Assembly (NCBI RefSeq): GCF_021730435.1
Contig: NZ_JABWGX010000020.1
Coordinates: 25,115 to 89,114, forward strand
Reading direction: 5' to 3'
Origin: Xanthobacter agilis
Lineage (GTDB): Bacteria; Pseudomonadota; Alphaproteobacteria; Rhizobiales; Xanthobacteraceae
DNA length: 64,000 bases
How positions within the stretch are numbered: position 1 is the stretch's first letter; the number at the start of each line of letters is the position of its first letter. Below are positions 57,002-64,000 of this stretch, piece after piece. Under the pieces are notes generated by a model. It had not been told where the DNA came from and did no database searches. It saw only the letters and a list, made by a program, of their open reading frames with translations. A program made the position numbers and the translations under genes.

Positions 57002-57901
57002 TCAGCCGATGAGGCCGGCATGCTCCATGGCGGAACGCACCACCGCGCGGGTGGCTTCGGAAACCCGCACCAGCGGCAGGCGCACCTCGTCCCCCATCTT
57101 GCCGAGCAGGGACAGGGCATATTTGGTCGGGGTCGGGTTGGTCTCCACGAACAGAGCCATGTGCAGCGGCATCAGGCGGTCCTGGATCTCAAGAGCGGCG
57201 GCAAAATCGCCCTTCAGACAGGCCACCTGAAACTGCGAGCACAGACGCGGCGCGACGTTGGACGTCACCGAGATGCAGCCCACGCCGCCATGCGCCATGA
57301 AGCCGAGGGCGGTCGCATCCTCGCCGGACAGCTGGATGAAGTCCGCCCCCAGCACCTGCCGCTGCAGCGACACGCGCGCCATGGAGGCGGTGGCATCCTT
57401 CACCCCGACGATGTTCTTGATCTCGAACAGCCTGGCCATGGTCTCCACCGACATGTCGATCACCGATCGGCCGGGGATGTTGTAGATGAAGATCGGCAGG
57501 TCCACCGCCTCGGCGATGGCCTTGAAATGGTGGTAAAGCCCTTCCTGGGTGGGCTTGTTATAATAGGGCGTCACCACCAGGAGCGCGTTGGCGCCGACCT
57601 TCTGGGCGTGCTGGGCGAGGCCGACCGCTTCGGCGGTATTGTTGGACCCGGCGCCGGCGATCACCGGCACGCGACCGGCCGCCTGCTCCACCGCCCAGGT
57701 AACCACCTGGTAGTGCTCCTCATGGCTCAGGGTCGGGCTCTCGCCGGTCGTGCCCACCGGCACGAGGCCGTGGGTGCCCTCGGCGATCTGCCAGTCCACG
57801 AACCCACGAAACGCTTTCTCGTCCAGCGCCCCGTCGCGGAACGGAGTGACAAGGGCGGTGAAGGAGCCGCGGAACGGCGACGGAGACGGGATGGGCGACA
57901 T
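57002..57901 (-). CDS. dapA: 4-hydroxy-tetrahydrodipicolinate synthase
   Basis: A 299-residue TIM-barrel lyase that condenses pyruvate and aspartate semialdehyde in lysine and peptidoglycan synthesis. The Schiff-base Lys is in [10 protein letters not shown], Tyr in [14 protein letters not shown], and the pyruvate site in [20 protein letters not shown] 57901 has AAGG eight bases upstream and gives normal length. It heads a probable dapA-smpB-VOC-peroxiredoxin transcript. Confidence 0.95.
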   Translation of the reverse strand: MSPIPSPSPFRGSFTALVTPFRDGALDEKAFRGFVDWQIAEGTHGLVPVGTTGESPTLSHEEHYQVVTWAVEQAAGRVPVIAGAGSNNTAEAVGLAQHAQKVGANALLVVTPYYNKPTQEGLYHHFKAIAEAVDLPIFIYNIPGRSVIDMSVETMARLFEIKNIVGVKDATASMARVSLQRQVLGADFIQLSGEDATALGFMAHGGVGCISVTSNVAPRLCSQFQVACLKGDFAAALEIQDRLMPLHMALFVETNPTPTKYALSLLGKMGDEVRLPLVRVSEATRAVVRSAMEHAGLIG

Positions 57902-58237
57902 GGCGAGCGCCTTGATTCCTGAAGAACTGGGTTGAAACGCGCAGGCAAGTCCCCGATGACGGCATTGTGATGACCGCGTGGGACTGCCTGGGACCGCCAG
58001 CCGGGGACGGCTCAAGAGTGATCCCATAGCCTGTCGCGGGCCTTCCGGAAAGGGGCTCGACGCAAAGCGGCGCGCGGCCGCGCTTTCGCCGCCTTCACCG
58101 GGCAGGTTGCGGCCCAGGGGTGAGGCACACGGATCACGCGCAAGCCCGATTGCGGGATCTGGTTAGGGATTCGTCAAGGCGCCTCGCCCAACATGGCGGC
58201 CACCATTCGAGAGCGCCCCGCAACGCGAGGAATCCTG
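57902..58237. other. 336-bp gene-free divergent region (dapA / lytic transglycosylase)
   Basis: This holds the start signals of two divergent genes. Frames through it carry no recognisable protein. GAGG at 58227-58230 is the ribosome site of the transglycosylase gene. No hairpin or operator stands out. Confidence 0.45.
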
Positions 58238-60598
58238 ATGTCGCCCTTCTCGAGTCTGATCTCCGCGAGCGCCCTGGCGATTACCGTCGCCCTGGCCGGC
58301 GTCGCGCATGCAGCCACGGAAGCGGCTCCTGCTCCCACGTCCAAGCCCTCCGCCGCCAAATCGAGCAGCGCCCCGTCCGGTGCCGCCAAGGATTCGAAGG
58401 GCTCCGGCAAATCGACGACGAACGCCAAGGCCTCGACCAGTTCCAAGTCCGCAACTTCCAAGTCCGCAACTTCCAAGTCTGCCACCACCTCCAAGGCCAC
58501 GGCCAGCACCAAGAGCGCGGACAAGGGCAAGAGCACCGACAAGGGTAAGAGCACCGACAAGGGTAAGAGCACGGCCAGCGCCAAGAGCACCTCGAGCAAA
58601 AGCGCGACGGCGTCGAAAACCCCGGCTCCGAAGGTCTCCGCGCCGTCGCGCACGGCATCGCTCGCGGCCCCGGCGCTTGCGGCCTCCGCCGCCATCCCCA
58701 GCGGCGAGCTTGGCACCCTGAAGACCGCGGTCGTCGCCGCCAAGAACGGACGCGCCGGCGAAGCCATGGCCGCCGCCAGCCAGCTTGACGATCCGGTGGC
58801 GCGCAAGCTCGTGACCTGGCTGGTGATCCGGCATGCGCCCAACGATCTCGGCTTCAACAACATCTCCGAGTTCCTCAAGGAGGAGCCCGACTGGCCGACG
58901 CCCTCCACCCTGCGCCAGCGGGCCGAGCGCGTGCTGTTCCAGGAAAATCGCGATCCCGCCCGCACCCGCGCCTTCTTCGCCGAGCGCCCGCCCATCACCG
59001 GCGAGGGCAAGGTCGCGCTCGCCCGCGCGCTCATCGCCGGCGGCAACCGCTCCGACGCGGTGGACTGGGTGCGCGAGGCGTGGCGCGAGGACCAGCTGAA
59101 CGAGAGCTTTGAAGCCAAGATCATGGACGAGTTCGGCTCGGTGCTCACCCGCACCGACCACAAGCTCCGGGCCGATCGCTTCAGCTACAAGCCGGATACG
59201 GAACGCGCCCTGCGGGCGGCCTCCCGCGCCGGCTCGGACGTGGTGGCCCTCACCAAGGCGCGGCTTGCCATCGCCCGCAAGGAGCCGAACGGCAGCGCGC
59301 TGCTCGCAGCCGTGCCCTTCACCCTCGCCAACGACCCGGCCTATCTGTTCGCGAAGGCGCAGCTTCTGCGCCGGGCCGACAAGCCCCAGGAGGCCGCGCG
59401 CGCCCTGCTCGGCGGCGCTGCCGAGGCCGAAGCCAATGCCGACCCTGACGAATGGTGGATCGAGCGCCGGCTGGTGGCGCGCGAACTGCTGGACGCCGGC
59501 GACCCCCAGACCGCCTACAAGGTGGCCGCCACCGGAGTCACCCCGAAGGCCGACAACTACCGGGCGGAGCAGCAGTTCACCGCCGGCTGGATCGCCCTGC
59601 GCTTCCTCAAGGATCCGCGCACCGCGGCGGCCCACTTCTCCCGGATCGGCCACGGGCAGAAGCATCCCATCACCCTGTCGCGCGCCGCCTATTGGCAGGG
59701 CCGCGCCGCCGAGGCCATGGGCGATGGCGGTCGCGCCCGCGCCGCCTATCAGGAGGCGGCCCAGTTTCCCGCCACCTATTATGGGCAGCTCGCCCGCACC
59801 CAGCTCGGCATGAGCCCGGTGGTACTGCGCACGGCGCAAGTGTCATTCCAGGACCGCAACGATTTCCCCCGCGTCGAGCCGGTCAAGGCGATCCGCCTGC
59901 TCTATGCCATCGGCGAGCGCGACACGACCCTGACCATCTATTACGATCTCGCCTGGCGCATGGAGAATTCCGGCCAGCTCGCGCTGCTCGCCAACCTCGC
60001 CGAGAGCAATGGCGATGCCCGCGGAGCGCTGGTGGTGGGCAAGGAGAGCATGGCCGAAGGCCACCCGCTGGAGCAGGAAGCCTTCCCCACCTTCGGCCTG
60101 CCGGCTTACACCTCCATCGGCAATCCGGTGGAAAAGGCGGCGGTCTATGCGGTGGCGCGGCAGGAGAGCCAGTTCAACCCGCGCACCCTCTCCAGCGCCA
60201 AGGCCATGGGCCTGATGCAGGTGACTCCGGAAGCGGGGCGCGAGGTCTCCAAGAAGACCGGAGCGCCCTATAACGAAGCCCGCCTCATGGGCGACCAGTC
60301 TTACAACGTGCAGTTCGGCGCCGCCGAGCTGGGCGAGCTGGTGCAGAATTACGACGGCAATTATGTGCTGGTGTTCGCCGCCTACAACGCCGGGCGCGGC
60401 AGCGTGCGCAAATGGATCGAGCGCTATGGCGACCCGCGCGACCCCAATGTGGACGTGGTGGACTGGGTGGAGATGATCCCGTTCGCGGAAACCCGGAACT
60501 ACGTGCAGCGGGTGATGGAGAACTACCAAGCCTACAAGGTGCGCTTCAACAGCCCCAACAAGCTCCAGATGGAAGCCGATCTGCGCGGAACACGCTGA
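58238..60598 (+). CDS. Soluble lytic murein transglycosylase with low-complexity linker
   Basis: The 786-residue exported enzyme cleaves peptidoglycan between MurNAc and GlcNAc. Its signal peptide ends near GVAHA. A repetitive Lys/Ser/Thr/Ala segment follows (about residues 40-140, KSATSKSATSKSAT and DKGKSTDKGKST). Next is an alpha-superhelical Slt70-like U domain (about 160-600) and a C-terminal SLT domain with the catalytic Glu in VARQESQFNPR, then AMGLMQVTPEAG and AAYNAGRGSVRKW. ATG 58238 has GAGGAATC upstream; ATG 58193 would add 15 residues before the signal. Confidence 0.9.
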   Translation: MSPFSSLISASALAITVALAGVAHAATEAAPAPTSKPSAAKSSSAPSGAAKDSKGSGKSTTNAKASTSSKSATSKSATSKSATTSKATASTKSADKGKSTDKGKSTDKGKSTASAKSTSSKSATASKTPAPKVSAPSRTASLAAPALAASAAIPSGELGTLKTAVVAAKNGRAGEAMAAASQLDDPVARKLVTWLVIRHAPNDLGFNNISEFLKEEPDWPTPSTLRQRAERVLFQENRDPARTRAFFAERPPITGEGKVALARALIAGGNRSDAVDWVREAWREDQLNESFEAKIMDEFGSVLTRTDHKLRADRFSYKPDTERALRAASRAGSDVVALTKARLAIARKEPNGSALLAAVPFTLANDPAYLFAKAQLLRRADKPQEAARALLGGAAEAEANADPDEWWIERRLVARELLDAGDPQTAYKVAATGVTPKADNYRAEQQFTAGWIALRFLKDPRTAAAHFSRIGHGQKHPITLSRAAYWQGRAAEAMGDGGRARAAYQEAAQFPATYYGQLARTQLGMSPVVLRTAQVSFQDRNDFPRVEPVKAIRLLYAIGERDTTLTIYYDLAWRMENSGQLALLANLAESNGDARGALVVGKESMAEGHPLEQEAFPTFGLPAYTSIGNPVEKAAVYAVARQESQFNPRTLSSAKAMGLMQVTPEAGREVSKKTGAPYNEARLMGDQSYNVQFGAAELGELVQNYDGNYVLVFAAYNAGRGSVRKWIERYGDPRDPNVDVVDWVEMIPFAETRNYVQRVMENYQAYKVRFNSPNKLQMEADLRGTR
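58441..58573 (+). repeat. In-frame tandem repeats encoding the transglycosylase linker
   Basis: Three 15-bp copies (TTCCAAGTCCGCAAC type, 58441-58485) are followed by three 18-bp copies (GACAAGGGTAAGAGCACC type, 58520-58573). Both units are multiples of three, so copy changes keep the frame and alter linker length only. Confidence 0.85.
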
Positions 60599-60621
60599 CG
60601 CGACAGCCCGTCGAACCACCG

Positions 60622-60648
60622 CGCGCGGGGCGTCTCACGCCCCGCGCG
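60622..60648. terminator. GC-rich hairpin after the transglycosylase gene
   Basis: A perfect 12-bp stem (CGCGCGGGGCGT with ACGCCCCGCGCG) and 3-base loop begins 24 bases past the stop codon, between convergent genes. It lacks a T-run. Confidence 0.55.
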
Positions 60649-60814
60649 GCGCGGAGGACAGATGCCAGAGGCGCGCGCCGGCTTCACTGAAGCGCTGCCG
60701 AACCTCAAGCCCGCCCAAACCCGAAGCCCGCCCAAATGGATCGGTCCCGCTCCCCCGCCATCCGGAGCCGGTGCAACGGGGCGGCATCGTCCGTGACATG
60801 CCCCTGTCGCGGGA

Positions 60815-61531
60815 TCAGTCCTCCCCCTTCGGCTTGCGGGAGGCGGACGCCTCCGCCGAGAGCCCCACCGCCAGCGCCAGGGTTCGCGCCTGTCCGATCC
60901 AGTCCTCACGCTCGATGCGGCCCGGAAACGCAAGGTAGCGTCCCACCCACACCGCCTCTTCCGGCGTCCAGGCCGCGATCTGGTGGAAATGGTAGATGCC
61001 CAGCGCGTGCAACCGCTGTTCGTTCTGCGGCCCGATGCCCTTCAGCCGCTTCAGATCATCGCCGCCCCCCCCGTCCGGTGCCGCGAGCACCGGCGGTCGC
61101 ACGCCGGGGTGCCCTTCCCCCTCGCGCACCGCGGTCCCGCCGCCCCGACGCCGGGGATCGAGCGGCGGCTCGTCCACAACCGCACCGGGCCGCACATTCA
61201 GCAAGTGGCTGAACAGATCCGCCACCGGCGCGCGCACCGGCGGCCCGCTCGCGCGGCCCTCGCTCGTCGCCGGCGACGGCCCGGCGTCAGACGCGACGGA
61301 TGAAGGCGGGCTCGCCTCTGGTGCCACGACCTCCGCCGCAGCGGCTGGCGGCACCGCTGCGACCGGCAATGGGTCTATGGACACAGGCGGCGGCAGATGC
61401 GCCGGCACCGGCACCATCACCCCCGCCTCCGCGGCACGCCTCTGAAGCCGACGCAACCAGAGCCCAAGCCCGAGCCCGAGCACAAATGCCAGCAGCAGCA
61501 GCAGCAGAACTTCCACGTTGAAAGCCGTCAC
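60815..61531 (-). CDS. Single-pass membrane protein with C-terminal helix-hairpin-helix domain
   Basis: The 238-residue protein has one N-terminal membrane helix (about residues 7-26), a basic RRLQRR stop, then a long Pro/Ala-rich linker (about 35-165). A C-terminal domain of about 65 residues begins DDLKRLKGIGPQNEQRLHALGIYHFHQIAAW. This last part is the helix-hairpin-helix-like module found at the end of alphaproteobacterial NuoE and several hypothetical proteins. Start GTG 61531 overlaps the stop of the 35-codon gene as GTGA. Function unknown. Confidence 0.78.
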   Translation of the reverse strand: MTAFNVEVLLLLLLAFVLGLGLGLWLRRLQRRAAEAGVMVPVPAHLPPPVSIDPLPVAAVPPAAAAEVVAPEASPPSSVASDAGPSPATSEGRASGPPVRAPVADLFSHLLNVRPGAVVDEPPLDPRRRGGGTAVREGEGHPGVRPPVLAAPDGGGGDDLKRLKGIGPQNEQRLHALGIYHFHQIAAWTPEEAVWVGRYLAFPGRIEREDWIGQARTLALAVGLSAEASASRKPKGED

Positions 61532-61635
61532 GGCGTGCCTCCCGTCCGCACCCTCTCAAGAAGATACCCGGTGACCGCGCCGATAGCGACCGCCGCCAGC
61601 AACTCGGGCCACAGCGACAGGGCAAGATAGATCAT
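61528..61635 (-). CDS. 35-residue membrane microprotein
   Basis: A 35-codon gene begins at ATG 61635, overlapping the stop of the OmpA-like gene as ATGA. It ends with TGA at 61528-61530, overlapping the GTG of the helix-hairpin-helix gene. A strong GGAGGGG site lies upstream. The peptide starts MIYLALSLWPELLAAV, forms one membrane helix and ends in a basic tail (LLERVRTGGTP). Double overlap with flanking genes and a ribosome site make real translation likely. No homologue is recognised. Confidence 0.65.
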   Translation of the reverse strand: MIYLALSLWPELLAAVAIGAVTGYLLERVRTGGTP

Positions 61636-63872
61636 GGCCCCCGCCCCTCCTTCACCACGAATACGATGCGCCGGTTCTGGGCGCGTCCGGCTTCCGTGTC
61701 ATTCAAGGCCACCGGCTGGGAGGCGCCGTGACCGGAGGTGGTGAGCCGCTCGCGGGCAATCCCCGCGTCCGCGAGGAACCCGGCCACCGCCACCGCGCGC
61801 GCCTCCGACAGACGTTGGTTGGCGGCCGCCTCGCCCACCGAATCGGTGTGCCCCGATACATCGACCACCGCCGACGGACAGCGCTGCAGCACGAACGCCA
61901 GCCGATCGAGCAGGCCCAGCGAATGGCGATCGATCCGCGCGCTCCCGGTATCGAACAAAATGGTTCCGCGCCCCATCAGATCGGAAATCAGGCCCTGGCA
62001 TTCCTGCGCGCCCACCAGTGCGCCCGGCGCCGTCACATCCAGCACCGTCTCGGCCACGAACGAAGATTTGAGGTCGCGTTTCAATTCATTCTCGATCTCG
62101 CTCGCGGCGCGCCCCCGCAAGGCGGAGCCGGACAGGCGCAGCTGCGTATCGGTGATGGTGAGTTCGCCATTGGCCACCCGCGCGAGCCCCGAGAGGCCGG
62201 CGACAGCCGCCGGCAGAAAGCCCACCGGCGCACCGCCGCCAATGGCCGACAGGTCGTTCACCTTCTCCTTTAGGAAGTCACGCTCCAGCGCGGCCAACAG
62301 GGCGAGATGAGTCTTCTCATCCGGAAAAAAGCCCGAGACCGTGAGCCCTTCGCCATCGCGGCGCACCGCGAACACATAAGGCGAGATCCGCGGCGGCTCC
62401 ACGCCCTCGGCGGTGGCCGACACGCCAGCGGGAACCGCGCCCATGGCCTTGGTCAGCGCCTGATAGGCGGACGAATCCAGCGCCTCGCCGCGAAGCGTGA
62501 GGGTGGCACCGCTGGCCGCGATGCGCCCGATGCGCAACCGCGCGAGCTGCGCCACCGCGAAATTGGCGCCCGCGCCCCAGACATCGGCCGGCGGGCCGCC
62601 CGAGGCCAAGCGCATTTCGCCCTGCACCGAAACACCGGGAAAGGCGCTGCGCACGGCATCCGACAACAGCCGCCGCGCTTCTTCCGAGGGGACATAGCCG
62701 CCGAGCCGAATGCCGTCCGCCGTGCGCTCGATCTGCCAGGTGAACGGCGCCGCGCGTGGCGGGTCCACCGCAAAGCGCGTCACCTGAAAGCCCTCGGGCG
62801 GCGCCTTGCGGGCCGCGGCCAGGGCCTCGAACACGGCGAACGTCGGCGCGCTGCCCTCGACCGTGATCGTGCTGTCCGCCACCGTGACTTGAAGCTGCGG
62901 CGCCTGCGCCAGCAGCCGCCCCGCATAACGCACCGCCTTCAGCCACAGATCCGTGCTCGGAGCACCATCGGCAAGGTGGGTGTCATCGCGGACGGTGACG
63001 CCGGGCAGGGCCTCGGCCACGGCTCTCGCCACCTCCGCCCGCGCCGCGTCCGAGGGCACGAACCCCGACACGCGCAGCGTGTCGCCCTCGCGGCTTGCCG
63101 ACCACACGAACGGCGAGGCCACCGGCGGCCGCACAGCGAAACGCGCCAGCGTCATCCCATAGGGCAGCGGGCCACGCACCGTCTCCGCAAGGGCGCCGTA
63201 GGTCGCAAGGTCCGGTGCCCGGCCCTCGATGGCGAAGGCGCCATCCGACAGGGTAATGCGCCCGGATGGCAACCGATTGAGTTGCGTCAGCGCGAATTCG
63301 ACCAGCCCGGCGAAATCCCCGGCCGGCGCGCCGCGCGCGCGCACCAACCGATCCTGTCCAGTGAGCCCGTTTCCCGATGCCTTCACCGCCGCCACAATCC
63401 GCGCCAGGGCGTAATGCGACGGCACATAGCCATCGAGCGAGATCATGCGCGCGTCCTTGACCGCGCTGAAGGTGAACGGCCGCCGCTCCGGCAGCAGCGT
63501 GGTCGCGTCGTGGACCGCGCGGACACCGAACATGTTCGCCAGCGAAGCCCGGACCTTGGCGCGGGCTTCTTCCGCCAGCGACTCGCCCTCAAGGGTGGCA
63601 TCCCGCCCCTCGAAGCGCGCGGTCGCCCAGGATTCCCCAGTGCGCGCCAACACCGCCTCGGCATTGCGGGTCAGATCTTCCTCAATGGGCCCGCGCGCCG
63701 TGACCAGGGTGAAGGCAGCAACCCCCGCCCACGCGAGCACACCCAGCGCCAACACCCACGCCCGCCAACGCGCGCCCATCGCGCCGCCCCGCCTGGTCCC
63801 CCCCGCGGGGCGTTCGCCTGTGGCGCCCGCGTCCGCGCGGCCGGCTTCGCTCCCCGGTGAATCCACCGCCAT
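61632..63872 (-). CDS. OmpA-domain membrane protein with four tandem BON-like modules
   Basis: The 746-residue protein has a hydrophilic Gly/Ala-rich start, one membrane helix (about 36-57), a long periplasmic region, and a C-terminal OmpA/MotB peptidoglycan-binding domain (about 625-742; ILFDTGSARI, VSGHTDSVGEAAANQRLSEARA). The middle repeats one module: PFTFSA, PFVWSA, PFTWQI and PYVFAV begin at residues 132, 254, 376 and 498, each followed by a GYVPS-like block. There is no outer membrane beta-barrel. ATG 63872 has GAGAGG upstream; ATG 63779 is an alternative. It is the first of three overlapping genes. Confidence 0.85.
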   Translation of the reverse strand: MAVDSPGSEAGRADAGATGERPAGGTRRGGAMGARWRAWVLALGVLAWAGVAAFTLVTARGPIEEDLTRNAEAVLARTGESWATARFEGRDATLEGESLAEEARAKVRASLANMFGVRAVHDATTLLPERRPFTFSAVKDARMISLDGYVPSHYALARIVAAVKASGNGLTGQDRLVRARGAPAGDFAGLVEFALTQLNRLPSGRITLSDGAFAIEGRAPDLATYGALAETVRGPLPYGMTLARFAVRPPVASPFVWSASREGDTLRVSGFVPSDAARAEVARAVAEALPGVTVRDDTHLADGAPSTDLWLKAVRYAGRLLAQAPQLQVTVADSTITVEGSAPTFAVFEALAAARKAPPEGFQVTRFAVDPPRAAPFTWQIERTADGIRLGGYVPSEEARRLLSDAVRSAFPGVSVQGEMRLASGGPPADVWGAGANFAVAQLARLRIGRIAASGATLTLRGEALDSSAYQALTKAMGAVPAGVSATAEGVEPPRISPYVFAVRRDGEGLTVSGFFPDEKTHLALLAALERDFLKEKVNDLSAIGGGAPVGFLPAAVAGLSGLARVANGELTITDTQLRLSGSALRGRAASEIENELKRDLKSSFVAETVLDVTAPGALVGAQECQGLISDLMGRGTILFDTGSARIDRHSLGLLDRLAFVLQRCPSAVVDVSGHTDSVGEAAANQRLSEARAVAVAGFLADAGIARERLTTSGHGASQPVALNDTEAGRAQNRRIVFVVKEGRGP

Positions 63873-64000
63873 GAACCCGCCTCTCCCGATCTGTCCGCGA
63901 CACCATCCGGGAGTTCAGCACATTTACGTCTGTATCCGAAACCCCATGAGGCGCCGCGCGCCACCGGCGCCCCGCCAACATGCGAAAAGGCCCCCCCGAG

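Overview
The window is high-GC DNA (about two thirds G+C by eye) that reads as one chromosomal segment of an alphaproteobacterium, most likely a Hyphomicrobiales member of the Xanthobacteraceae type. The pointers are a heme operon carrying the mitofilin-like Mic60 and HemY-like genes, a GAAC-N7-GAAC LexA box in front of recA, a cysteine-free MetRS, ATP12, the dapA-smpB and dacC-tmk-holB-metG strings, and many ATGA/GTGA overlaps between genes. Placement below the class is an inference from gene content. No rRNA, tRNA, CRISPR, prophage or intact insertion sequence was seen.

Layout. 1-3.7 kb: an edge-truncated TPR methyltransferase, a divergent ligase-type exonuclease, and a Tat-exported PhoX phosphatase. 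3.8-10.9 kb: tsaD-gpsA diverge from hemC-hemD-mic60-hemY, which ends at a strong terminator. 10.9-15.7 kb: a small monooxygenase-fold protein, EVE protein plus ETF-beta-type methyltransferase, DUF423, a transposase remnant, and a zinc-ribbon protein/HAD phosphatase/ATP12 run. 15.8-21.4 kb: a TRAP permease pair without its binding protein, an exported protein coupled to an RluC-type pseudouridine synthase, CrcB, and a small exported protein. 21.5-25.6 kb: metY with a CoA-binding protein, tatD, bioY, and a lipoprotein. 26-32 kb: a soluble chemoreceptor-like protein, then metG, holB, tmk and a PBP5-type carboxypeptidase. 32-35.6 kb: an unrecognised membrane protein locus of lower GC, an SDR and an esterase. 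35.8-41.5 kb: a HerA/DUF87-type ATPase, SOS-controlled recA, and alaS. 41.8-44.8 kb: a KefB-type antiporter and a cyclic-nucleotide-domain K+ channel. 44.9-54 kb: cysG, polA, the H+-pyrophosphatase hppA, rimO and rpoZ. 54-64 kb: NYN-domain protein, type-5 uracil-DNA glycosylase, peroxiredoxin, VOC protein, smpB, dapA, a soluble lytic transglycosylase, and a three-gene overlapping operon encoding an OmpA-like repeat protein, a 35-residue membrane peptide and a helix-hairpin-helix protein.

Most genes are housekeeping: heme, translation fidelity, DNA replication and repair, envelope, and sulfur assimilation. The less ordinary points are: (i) an OmpA-domain protein built from four modules spaced by 122 residues and coupled to a microprotein gene; (ii) a 15-bp perfect hairpin that contains the ribosome binding site of the K+ channel gene; (iii) a PBP5-like protein whose KTG motif reads QQA, with a signature of two compensating frameshifts; (iv) the lower-GC orphan membrane protein locus; and (v) AT-rich palindromes in front of the sulfur genes metY and cysG.
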